Shown here piece after piece: positions 5,943 through 11,514 of a DNA stretch of 11,514 nucleotides. Below the pieces are notes generated by a model. It was not told the origin of the DNA and made no database searches. It saw nothing but the letters and a program-made list of their open reading frames with translations. This stretch comes from JBKHJZ01 sp046537875 (lineage in GTDB: Bacteria > Actinomycetota > Acidimicrobiia > Acidimicrobiales > VFJN01). Made by a program: the position numbers and the translations under genes. The stretch spans positions 1-11,514 of the forward strand of contig JBKHJZ010000103.1 in assembly GCA_046537875.1 (NCBI GenBank), written 5' to 3'. Numbering within the stretch: the stretch's first letter is position 1; each line of letters opens with the position of its first letter.

Positions 5943-7067
5943 GTGGCGCAGCCCGAGCACCCGCCCGAGCCAACGGACCGACCTCTCGTGCACCCCGTCG
6001 TCGCGACGCTCGGCGCCTACAGCTGGCGCCTGATCGCGATCGCGATCGTCGGCTGGGGGCTTCTGTGGCTGGTCACCCGCCTCTGGGTGCTGCTCCTGGC
6101 CGTGGCGGTGGCGGTGCTGCTGTCGCGGGCGCTCGACCTTCCCGCCCGGCTGCTGCACCGCACCGTGCTGCCGCGGGCGCTCGTGGCCGCGACGGTGCTG
6201 CTGGGCTTCCTCCTGGTCCTGGCCGGCATCCTGACCGCCCTCGTGCCACCGATCGCCAACGAGTTCGAGGACCTCGGGCCCACCATCGAGGACGCGGTCG
6301 ACGACGTGGAGGACTGGCTGGTCGAGGACAGCCCGTTCGACGTCTCGCGGCAGGACATCGAGGACTTCCGAGACGAGGCGGGCGAGCGGGCGACCGACGC
6401 GCTCCAGTCGCAGAGCGGAGCGGTGGTGAGCGGCACCATCATCGTGTTCGAGGTCATCACCGGCCTGATCCTCGCCCTCATCGGCACGTTCTTCATCCTG
6501 AAGGACGGCGAGCGCTTCGCCCGTTGGATCCACGGCTACCTCCCGGAGAACCGGAAGGAGGCGACCGCACGGATGGCGACGCGGGCGTGGCGCACGCTCG
6601 GGGGGTACCTGCGCGGCTCGGCCACCCTCGGGGTGATCGAGGGCACGGTCATCGGCCTCACGGTGAACTTCGTCGGCGCATCGCTGGCGATCCCCGTGGC
6701 GGTCATCACGTTCTTCGCGGCGTTCCTGCCCTTCGTCGGCGCGGTGGTCGCCGGCATCATCGCCGTCCTGGTGACCCTGGTGACCGCCGGGTTCGCCGAG
6801 GGGGTGATCGTGGCGATCGTGGCGCTGCTGGTGCAGCAGTTCGACAACGACCTGCTGGCGCCGGTGGTGTTCGGCAGGAACCTCGAGCTGCACCCGCTGG
6901 TCGTCCTCGTCGCCATCACCGCAGGCGGCACGCTGTTCGGCCTGTTCGGCGCGTTCCTCGCGGTGCCCGTGAGCGCCGTGGCCATCAACGTGCTGGCCGA
7001 GGCGCGGGGCGTCGCGAACGAAGAGGAACGCGACGCGAGGCGCTACTCGCGGCGGTTGCGCAGGTAG
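5943..7067 (+). CDS. AI-2E family transporter / PerM-like permease
   Basis: A 374-residue membrane protein of the AI-2E transporter (UPF0118, PerM/YdiK) family, of about the usual length. Two N-terminal helix groups (about 27-60 and 78-104) are followed by a long acidic soluble insert (105-157, with EFEDLGPTIEDAVDDVEDWL). A helix pair follows (about 160-187), then the family core: LKDGERFARWI (186-196), GYLRGSATLGVIEGTVIG (221-238), a helix cluster with AFLPFVGA (260-267), and QQFDNDLLAPVVFGRN (298-313) with LHPLVVLVAI (316-325). The family includes quorum-signal exporters and Na+/H+ antiporters, so the transported molecule cannot be told from sequence. The GTG at 5943 is preferred because GGAGGA lies about six bases upstream; the open frame reaches back into the preceding gene without another supported start. 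The 3' end overlaps the convergent PAC2 gene by 25 bases. Confidence 0.93.
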   Translation: MAQPEHPPEPTDRPLVHPVVATLGAYSWRLIAIAIVGWGLLWLVTRLWVLLLAVAVAVLLSRALDLPARLLHRTVLPRALVAATVLLGFLLVLAGILTALVPPIANEFEDLGPTIEDAVDDVEDWLVEDSPFDVSRQDIEDFRDEAGERATDALQSQSGAVVSGTIIVFEVITGLILALIGTFFILKDGERFARWIHGYLPENRKEATARMATRAWRTLGGYLRGSATLGVIEGTVIGLTVNFVGASLAIPVAVITFFAAFLPFVGAVVAGIIAVLVTLVTAGFAEGVIVAIVALLVQQFDNDLLAPVVFGRNLELHPLVVLVAITAGGTLFGLFGAFLAVPVSAVAINVLAEARGVANEEERDARRYSRRLRR

Positions 7068-7070
7068 CGC
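7040..7070 (+). terminator. Imperfect hairpin shared by two convergent gene ends (possible bidirectional terminator)
   Basis: GCGCTAC (7040-7046) and GTAGCGC (7064-7070) are perfect 7-base complementary arms. Inside them CGC (7048-7050) can pair with GCG (7058-7060), giving a long stem with small bulges. Each arm carries one gene's stop codon: TAG at 7065-7067 for the transporter and, on the minus strand, TAG at 7045-7043 for the PAC2 gene. There is no T-tract on either side, so classic intrinsic termination is doubtful. Confidence 0.35.
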
Positions 7071-7885
7071 TCCACCTCTTCGACCAGCGACCGGGCCCCG
7101 GTCTCCTCGTCCTCGTCGTCGTGGCGCTCCTCGAGGCTCGTCACGTACGCCGAGGTCTCCTCGTCCTCGTCGACCAGCTCCGTGACCTGGCGCTCGTACG
7201 CGGCGGCCGCGATCTCCAGCTCGGTGGTCGGCACCCAGAGACCGAGCAGCCCGGTGGTGCGCTCGACGAGCGCGAGCGCGGCCTTGGGCGACGGCGCGGT
7301 GGGCACGTAGGTGGGGACCGCGGCCCAGAGGGAGGCCGACGGCAGGTCGGCCTCGCGGCACGCCGCCGAGAGCACGCCGGTGATCCCCGTGGGCCCTTCG
7401 TAGGTCGACGGGGAGAGCCCGAGGCTGGCCTCGAGCTCGGGGTCGGACACGCTGCCCACCACCGGGACCGGCCGGCTGTGCGGCACCTCGGCCACCAGCG
7501 CGCCGAGGAGAACGACGAGGCGGCAGCCGAGCTGGCGGGCCAGCCCGGTGACCTGCTCGGAGAACGTGCGCCACCTGAGCTGTGGCTCGGTGCCGATGAG
7601 CAGGACCACGTCGGTGCCGCCGGGGAGGTGGGCGACATGGATCTCGGTGGTCGGCCACGAGATCCGCCGGTGCCCCTCGTCGTCGAGCTCGACCTGGGGG
7701 CGCGTGCTGGTGAAGTCGAAGAACTCCTCGGCGTCGATCTCGGCGATCAGCTCACCGCCGTGGCGGTCGAGCAGGTAGCGCACCGCGCCGCTGGCGGCAT
7801 CTCCCGCGTCGTTCCATCCCTCGAACGCCGCCACCATCACCGGTTCACCGAGCGCGGGGCGTGACCGCCAGCGGACGTGCTCCAC
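7043..7885 (-). CDS. PAC2 family protein (proteasome assembly chaperone-like)
   Basis: A 280-residue soluble protein of the PAC2 family. FEGWNDAGDAA (21-31) near the N-terminus, GTEPQLRWRTF (98-108) and LLGALVAEVPHSRPVPV (126-142) are typical, as is EGPTGITGVL (163-172) followed by AAVPTYVPTAPSPKAALALV (188-207). In eukaryotes PAC2 helps assemble the 20S alpha ring. Actinobacteria carry both proteasomes and one or two PAC2-family proteins, but their bacterial role is not settled. The C-terminal 45 residues are highly acidic and contain DEDEET twice, 18 residues apart, encoded by an exact 19-bp repeat (7100-7118 and 7154-7172). The GTG at 7885 has no ribosome site but lies exactly six bases after a TAGCAT box, so a leaderless start is likely. 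An ATG eight bases upstream is out of frame. Confidence 0.9.
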   Translation of the reverse strand: MEHVRWRSRPALGEPVMVAAFEGWNDAGDAASGAVRYLLDRHGGELIAEIDAEEFFDFTSTRPQVELDDEGHRRISWPTTEIHVAHLPGGTDVVLLIGTEPQLRWRTFSEQVTGLARQLGCRLVVLLGALVAEVPHSRPVPVVGSVSDPELEASLGLSPSTYEGPTGITGVLSAACREADLPSASLWAAVPTYVPTAPSPKAALALVERTTGLLGLWVPTTELEIAAAAYERQVTELVDEDEETSAYVTSLEERHDDEDEETGARSLVEEVERYLRNRRE

Positions 7886-7891
7886 CGCGCC

Positions 7892-7897
7892 ATGCTA
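7892..7897 (-). promoter_or_regulatory. Candidate -10 element (TAGCAT) of the PAC2 gene, leaderless start
   Basis: On the minus strand TAGCAT is followed by exactly six bases and then the GTG start at 7885, which places transcription start on the start codon. It mirrors the TAACGT-N6-GTG arrangement of the citrate synthase gene at the other end of this 124-base divergent region. No -35 box is obvious. Confidence 0.5.
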
Positions 7898-7997
7898 CGG
7901 CCCGGTGCGGCCCGTGCCCTCCGTCGCGGGTCACCGCCTCCCGGCGCGCGTGGGGCGCGACCGCGCGGTGACGGTTCGCTTCGGGTCGGGGGCGATC

Positions 7998-8003
7998 TAA
8001 CGT
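7998..8003 (+). promoter_or_regulatory. Candidate -10 element (TAACGT) of the CBS-citrate synthase gene, leaderless start
   Basis: TAACGT fits TANNNT and ends six bases before GTG 8010, so the mRNA would begin at or next to the start codon. GTGAGG overlaps the box and is only two bases from GTG, too close for normal Shine-Dalgarno use. A weak TTCGCT (7975-7980) sits 17 bases upstream of the box. The rest of the 7886-8009 region shows no other clear element. Confidence 0.5.
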
Positions 8004-8009
8004 GAGGCC

Positions 8010-9551
8010 GTGGTACCGCACACTGTCCGCACGGTCCGGGACGTCATGAGCTCGCCGGTGGTCACGGTGCTGCCCGACGCCTCGGTCGCCGAGGCGGCGA
8101 CCCTCATGTACGAGCACCGCTTCGGGTCTGTGGTGGTGGTCGACGGTGTCCGCCCGGTCGGGATCTTCACCGAGCGGGACGTGGTGCGGATGGGGGCGGC
8201 GGTCCCGGCGGGCCAGGGCGCGAAGGTGTCCGAGTGGATGACGCCCGAGCCGGACTGCGTGGCGCCCGACGTGTCGGTGCAGGAGGCGTTCGCCAGCCTG
8301 TCCGAGCACGGGTACCGGCACATCCCGGTGGTCGAGGACGGCGCGCTGGTGGGCATCGTCTCGCTGCGGGACCTGATGCGCGTGGCGTCGATCCAGCCGG
8401 TGGTGCACCCCGGGCAGATCGAGGCGCCCCCCGGCCTGGAAGGGGTCATCGTCGCCGAGACCGGCGTGGGCGATGTCCGGGGCCTCGAGGGCTTCTACCA
8501 CTATCGCGAGTACTCGGCGGTCGAGCTGGCCGACCGGCGCACCCTCGAGGACGTGTGGTTCCTGCTGTTCGAGGGGCACCTGCCCGACCGCGCCGAGCAC
8601 GAGGCGTTCGTGGCCGAGGTGCGGGACGCTCGGGAGGTGCCCGAGGCCGTGCGGGGGCTGCTGCCCGCCATCGCCCGGTCGGGCGGGCCGCTGATGGACC
8701 GGCTCCGCACGTCGGTGTCGCTGCTCGGGCACGCCCTGGGCTTCCGGCCCTGGCTCGACATCCCGGCCAGCGAGCTGCGGTCGCAGGCGGTGCGGGTGTG
8801 CGCCAGCGTGCCGACGCTGATCCTGGCGCTGCACAGGCTGAGCCAGGGCCTCGAGCCCGTGGACCCCCACCCCGAGCTCGACTACGGCGCGAACTACCTG
8901 TGGATGCTCTCCGGCGAGCGCCCGGACCCCGAGCTCGCCCGGGCGGTCGAGCAGTACCAGATGCTCACGATCGACCACGGGTTCAACGCGTCGACCTTCA
9001 CGTCGCGGGTGGTCACCTCGACCGGTGCCGACCTGTCGGCCGCGGTGACGGCCGGGATCGGGGCGCTGTCGGGTCCCCTGCACGGTGGGGCGCCCTCGCG
9101 GGCGCTCGACCTCCTCGACGCCATCGGAACGCCCGAGAACGCCCGTGCCTACCTGGTCGAGGCCGTGACCAAGGGCGAGCGGATCATGGGCTTCGGCCAC
9201 CGGGTCTACAAGACCGACGATCCCCGCTCGGTGTTCCTCCGGGGCGTGGCCGAGCGCATCGGCGCCGAGAAGGCGCCGTTCGCACGGCAGGTCGAGCAGA
9301 CGGTGATCGACGTGCTCGCCGAGCTGAAGCCCGGGCGCAACCTCTACACGAACGTGGAGTTCTACGCCGGTGTGGTGATGGAGCACTGCGGGCTGCCACG
9401 CGAGCTGTTCACGCCCACCTTCGCCTCGAGCCGGGTGATCGGGTGGTGCGCCAACATCCTCGAGCAGGCGGCGGACAACCGGATCATCCGCCCCTCGGCC
9501 CGCTACGTCGGCCCACCTCCGCCCCAGCCCGTGCCCGAGCCGGAGGCATGA
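8010..9551 (+). CDS. Citrate/2-methylcitrate synthase with N-terminal CBS-domain pair
   Basis: A 513-residue fusion. Residues 8-127 form two CBS domains: VRDVMSSPVVTV (9-20) with GIFTERDVVR (51-60), and VSEWMTPEPDCVAPD (73-87) with GIVSLRDLMR (115-124). Residues ~140-495 are a full citrate synthase: IDHGFNASTFTSRV (321-334, His323), GALSGPLHGGAPSRALDLLD (351-370, His358), GFGHRVYK (394-401, His397), and ASSRVIGW (472-479, Arg475). The enzyme condenses oxaloacetate with acetyl-CoA or, in methylcitrate synthases, propionyl-CoA. The usual catalytic Asp in 'NVDF' is Glu450 in TNVEFYAG. I recall NVEF in CitA-type actinobacterial paralogues, so it may define a subfamily rather than a loss. CBS pairs usually bind AMP, ATP or SAM, so allosteric control by adenine nucleotides is likely. 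The GTG at 8010 lacks a ribosome site but has TAACGT six bases upstream. The gene ends in an ATGA overlap with the GNAT gene. Confidence 0.94.
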   Translation: MVPHTVRTVRDVMSSPVVTVLPDASVAEAATLMYEHRFGSVVVVDGVRPVGIFTERDVVRMGAAVPAGQGAKVSEWMTPEPDCVAPDVSVQEAFASLSEHGYRHIPVVEDGALVGIVSLRDLMRVASIQPVVHPGQIEAPPGLEGVIVAETGVGDVRGLEGFYHYREYSAVELADRRTLEDVWFLLFEGHLPDRAEHEAFVAEVRDAREVPEAVRGLLPAIARSGGPLMDRLRTSVSLLGHALGFRPWLDIPASELRSQAVRVCASVPTLILALHRLSQGLEPVDPHPELDYGANYLWMLSGERPDPELARAVEQYQMLTIDHGFNASTFTSRVVTSTGADLSAAVTAGIGALSGPLHGGAPSRALDLLDAIGTPENARAYLVEAVTKGERIMGFGHRVYKTDDPRSVFLRGVAERIGAEKAPFARQVEQTVIDVLAELKPGRNLYTNVEFYAGVVMEHCGLPRELFTPTFASSRVIGWCANILEQAADNRIIRPSARYVGPPPPQPVPEPEA

Positions 9552-10012
9552 CCACGGGTGTGTCGCCGGTGAAGGTCGAGATCGTCACCACCCTCACGCC
9601 GGCCATCGTGGACGCCGTCCACCGGCTGGTTCCCCAGCTCTCCACGTCGAACCCGCCCCCGACGCTGGAGCAGCTCGGCGAGATCGTCGAGTCGCCGGCG
9701 ACCGACCTGTTCATCGCGCTCGACGGCGACGGCACGATCGTCGGGATGTCGACGCTGGCGGTGTTCCGCATCCCGACCGGCCAGCGTGCCTGGATCGAGG
9801 ACGTGGTGGTCGACGAGGCTGCGCGCGGTCGGGGGGTGGGGGGCGTGGGGGACACGTTGAACCGGGCGATGCTCGACCGGGCACGGGAGCGGGGGTGCAT
9901 CACGGTCGACCTGACGTCCCGCCCGTCGCGGGAGGCCGCGAACCGCCTGTACGCCCGTCTGGGCTTCCAACGACGCGACACCAACGTCTACCGGTACGAC
10001 CTGAGGGGGTAG
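9548..10012 (+). CDS. GNAT family N-acetyltransferase
   Basis: A 154-residue single GNAT domain. The core is IVGMSTLAVFRI (64-75), then WIEDVVVDEAARGRGVGG (82-99), where the strand-4 bulge is followed by the pyrophosphate-binding Arg-Gly-Arg-Gly-Val-Gly loop for acetyl-CoA. After helix 3 come CITVDLTSRPSREAANRLYA (117-136) and RLGFQRRDTNVYRYDL (137-152), with Tyr135 in the usual general-acid place. The acceptor (amino acid, antibiotic, protein or other amine) cannot be deduced; the 'TSRPSREAANRLYARLGF' ending is common among small-molecule or free-amine acetyltransferases. The ATG at 9548 overlaps the citrate synthase stop codon (ATGA) and has GGAGG just upstream, only one base before ATG; an in-frame GTG at 9560 would have wider spacing. 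The overlap implies co-translation with citrate synthase. Confidence 0.9.
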   Translation: MTTGVSPVKVEIVTTLTPAIVDAVHRLVPQLSTSNPPPTLEQLGEIVESPATDLFIALDGDGTIVGMSTLAVFRIPTGQRAWIEDVVVDEAARGRGVGGVGDTLNRAMLDRARERGCITVDLTSRPSREAANRLYARLGFQRRDTNVYRYDLRG

Positions 10013-10094
10013 CCCGATCACACCACGTGGCAGCTCTGCACGCATCGCCGCCGCAGCCGGCGGCGCGGTCGGCGCGGCGGTCGCAGCCGCCTCG

Positions 10095-10955
10095 GTGCTG
10101 GCCGCCCGGGCACGCAGGTCGTCCGCCCGGGCAACCGAGCACGGCGTCCTCCACGGGGGCCTCCCGTACCTCGCCGTCGGCAGTGGGCCACCCCTGGTGG
10201 TGCTGCGGGGCCTCAGCGCCGAGCACACCAACCCGCGTGGCGGCGACCGGTGGCTGCACATGCGGATCGTCGGGCCGCTGTCGCGGCACTTCAGGGTGCA
10301 CCTCGTCACGCCCCGGCCGGGTGTGCCGGCGGACGTGTCGATGGCCGACCTGGCGGCGGACGTCGGAGCGGCCATCCGCCACGATCTCGACGGGCCGGTC
10401 GCGGTCCAGGGCATATCGACCGGGGGCAGCATCGCCCAGCAGCTCGCCGTCGACCACCCGGATCTCGTGAGCCGGCTGGTGCTGCTGGCATCGGCGTACC
10501 GGCTCTCGCCGGAGGGCCGCGAGGTGCAGCGGCGGCTCGCGGCGCTGACCGAGGACGGGCGCCCCCGGGCCGGCTGGGCGGCGGTCGGGCCGGCCAACGC
10601 CGCCGGCCGGGCGAGGGGCCGGATGATGGGGGCAATGATGTGGCTCGCCGGCCCGGTGAGCGAGCCCGACGGTGCGTCGGACATGCTGGCGGTCATCCGC
10701 GCCGAGGACGAGTTCGACGTGGGCGACCGGTTGCACCGGATCACGGCGCCGACGCTGGTGGTCGCCGGCGGCCGTGACCGCTACTACACGCCCGAGCTGT
10801 TCCACGAGACGGCCCGGCGCATCCCGGACGCCCGGCTGGTGCTCTACCCGCGCCTGGGGCACGCGGGCGTTCTGACCCATCGCGCCGGGCAACGCGAGAT
10901 CGTGCGCTTCCTCACCGGCGAGGAGCCCGGCGAGGAGGCCGGGGCGGGGGCCTGA
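10095..10955 (+). CDS. Alpha/beta hydrolase (start codon uncertain, probably extends upstream)
   Basis: A 286-residue alpha/beta hydrolase from the GTG at 10095. The core begins with GLPYLAVGSGPPLVVLRGLS (22-41). The nucleophile elbow is GISTGGS (106-112) with Ser108, the acid is likely Asp228 in AGGRDRYYT (224-232), and the His is His256 in RLGHAGVL (253-260), so a complete triad is present. The substrate is unknown; the family covers esterases, lipases, dehalogenases and peptidases. The start is a problem: GTG 10095 has no ribosome site. The same frame is open back to 10005 and encodes an Ala/Gly/Val-rich stretch (10044-10103) that looks like a signal peptide or membrane anchor, yet contains no ATG, GTG or TTG. 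GAGGGGGT at 10003-10010 lies six bases before an ATC at 10017 in this frame. A non-standard start, or a one-base error near 10029, could explain this. Confidence 0.88.
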   Translation: MLAARARRSSARATEHGVLHGGLPYLAVGSGPPLVVLRGLSAEHTNPRGGDRWLHMRIVGPLSRHFRVHLVTPRPGVPADVSMADLAADVGAAIRHDLDGPVAVQGISTGGSIAQQLAVDHPDLVSRLVLLASAYRLSPEGREVQRRLAALTEDGRPRAGWAAVGPANAAGRARGRMMGAMMWLAGPVSEPDGASDMLAVIRAEDEFDVGDRLHRITAPTLVVAGGRDRYYTPELFHETARRIPDARLVLYPRLGHAGVLTHRAGQREIVRFLTGEEPGEEAGAGA

Positions 10956-10963
10956 GGAGGGGT

Positions 10964-10988
10964 CGAGGCGCGGTCCCGTCCCGCCTCG
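10964..10988 (+). terminator. Weak hairpin after the hydrolase gene
   Basis: CGAGGCG (10964-10970) and CGCCTCG (10982-10988) form a 7-bp perfect stem with an 11-base loop, starting eight bases after the hydrolase stop codon. No T-run follows, so it may be a GC-rich terminator stem or chance. The rest of this 98-base gap holds only the possible start signals of the next gene. Confidence 0.3.
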
Positions 10989-11053
10989 GAGCGACGATCA
11001 CACTGCCCACCGGTCGGGCCGGGGCGCGGGCCGAGGGAGCAGAATGGCCACCC

Positions 11054-11514
11054 GTGGACGACCGTGATCTTCTCGACTCAGCTCTCGCCGACGTGACGAC
11101 CGTGACCGGGATCCTCCGGTCCTCACCCCGGGAACCCGTTGCCCACTGCCCGGGGTGGACCGTCGCCGACCTGGTCGATCACCATGGCGAGGTCCTGCGA
11201 TGGGCGGCGAGGATCGTCGACACGGGCGAGCGGGTCGACGACGACTTCCGCGGCCCGGGCGACGTGACCGAGCTCGCCGACTGGTACGCAGCCGGCGCAC
11301 GGGAGTTCGTCGACGTCGCCCGCAGGGCCGACCGCGATCGTGCCTGTTGGACGTTCGGGCGCCCGCCTGGGAAGACATGGTTCTGGATCCGCAGGCAGGC
11401 GTTGGAGGCGGCCATCCACCGATGGGACGCCGAGCTCGCCGCGGGACGACCGGGCGGCTTCGCGACAGGTGTCGCGTCGGCGGGCATCACCGAGGTCGTC
11501 GAGGACTTCTTCCC
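11054..11514 (+). CDS. MDMPI-N / DinB-like metal-binding protein, TIGR03083 family (partial, runs off right edge)
   Basis: The frame from GTG 11054 is open for 153 codons to the window end. HCPGWTVADLVDHHGEVLRW (31-50) is the hallmark of the maleylpyruvate isomerase N-terminal domain family (TIGR03083). The three metal ligands of that fold are all present: His43, Glu118 and His122, the last two in QALEAAIHRWDAEL (115-128). The best-known member is the mycothiol-dependent maleylpyruvate isomerase. Most family members are uncharacterised DinB-like Zn enzymes thought to use mycothiol or another thiol, so a detoxification role is inference only. The C-terminus is missing. The start is slightly uncertain: GAGGGAG at 11033-11039 is 14 bases from GTG 11054 but only four from an out-of-frame ATG at 11044, which opens a seven-codon frame. 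CAGAAT (11040-11045) could also be a weak -10 box. Confidence 0.87.
   Translation, partial: MDDRDLLDSALADVTTVTGILRSSPREPVAHCPGWTVADLVDHHGEVLRWAARIVDTGERVDDDFRGPGDVTELADWYAAGAREFVDVARRADRDRACWTFGRPPGKTWFWIRRQALEAAIHRWDAELAAGRPGGFATGVASAGITEVVEDFF

Noticed and set aside
6032..6048. GATCGCGATCGCGATCG, a run of overlapping GCGATCGC palindromes
   Set aside because: It encodes Ile-Ala-Ile-Ala-Ile in the first helix of the transporter and occurs once; ordinary codon use explains it.
5244..7658. An 804-codon minus-strand open frame opposite the acyl-CoA dehydrogenase beta, transporter and PAC2 genes
   Set aside because: The translation is low-complexity Arg/His/Asp-rich with no recognisable fold, and the opposing frames encode well-conserved families.
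7845..9386. A 513-codon minus-strand frame opposite the citrate synthase
   Set aside because: An antisense shadow: it has no ribosome site or domain, and its His/Arg/Val-rich content mirrors the codons of the citrate synthase.
1..11514. A defence system, mobile element, biosynthetic cluster or CRISPR array
   Set aside because: Every gene belongs to a housekeeping or small uncharacterised family; no transposase, integrase, nuclease, repeat array or scaffold synthase was seen on either strand.

Overview
The window looks like ordinary chromosomal DNA from a very GC-rich actinobacterium. Codons mostly end in G or C, GTG starts are frequent, several promoters seem to lack a -35 box, and a PAC2-family protein and a mycothiol-type MDMPI protein are present. 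The gene mix (paired acyl-CoA dehydrogenases and many small soil-actinobacterial families) suggests an Acidimicrobiia-like lineage, but that is inference and was not tested. I see no tRNA, rRNA, CRISPR array, insertion sequence, phage gene or plasmid gene.

Layout. (1) A DUF4389 membrane protein runs off the left edge on the minus strand. It is divergent from a polytopic His-containing membrane protein (281-1483). (2) A METTL7-like SAM methyltransferase, an atypical SDR/epimerase-like protein and a four-helix membrane protein follow on the plus strand (1568-3618); the last two overlap. (3) Two acyl-CoA dehydrogenase genes (3663-5877) form an operon that probably encodes one heteromeric enzyme. 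An inverted repeat and a perfect 16-bp palindrome lie just upstream. (4) An AI-2E/PerM-family transporter (5943-7067) converges on a PAC2-family gene (7043-7885, minus). Their 3' ends overlap by 25 bp inside a possible hairpin. (5) A CBS-domain/citrate synthase fusion (8010-9551), a GNAT acetyltransferase and an alpha/beta hydrolase form a tight plus-strand run. (6) A metal-dependent MDMPI/DinB-like protein runs off the right edge.

How the genes fit together. The acyl-CoA dehydrogenases would feed acyl-CoA breakdown. The CBS-citrate synthase would draw acetyl-CoA or propionyl-CoA into citrate or methylcitrate, possibly under adenine-nucleotide control. No single multi-gene system of unknown type is evident. 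The points most worth a second look are the CBS-citrate synthase with Glu in place of the usual catalytic Asp, the acyl-CoA dehydrogenase operator, the repeated TANNNT-N6-start (leaderless) arrangement, the hydrolase with an apparently missing start codon, and the hairpin that carries both convergent stop codons.
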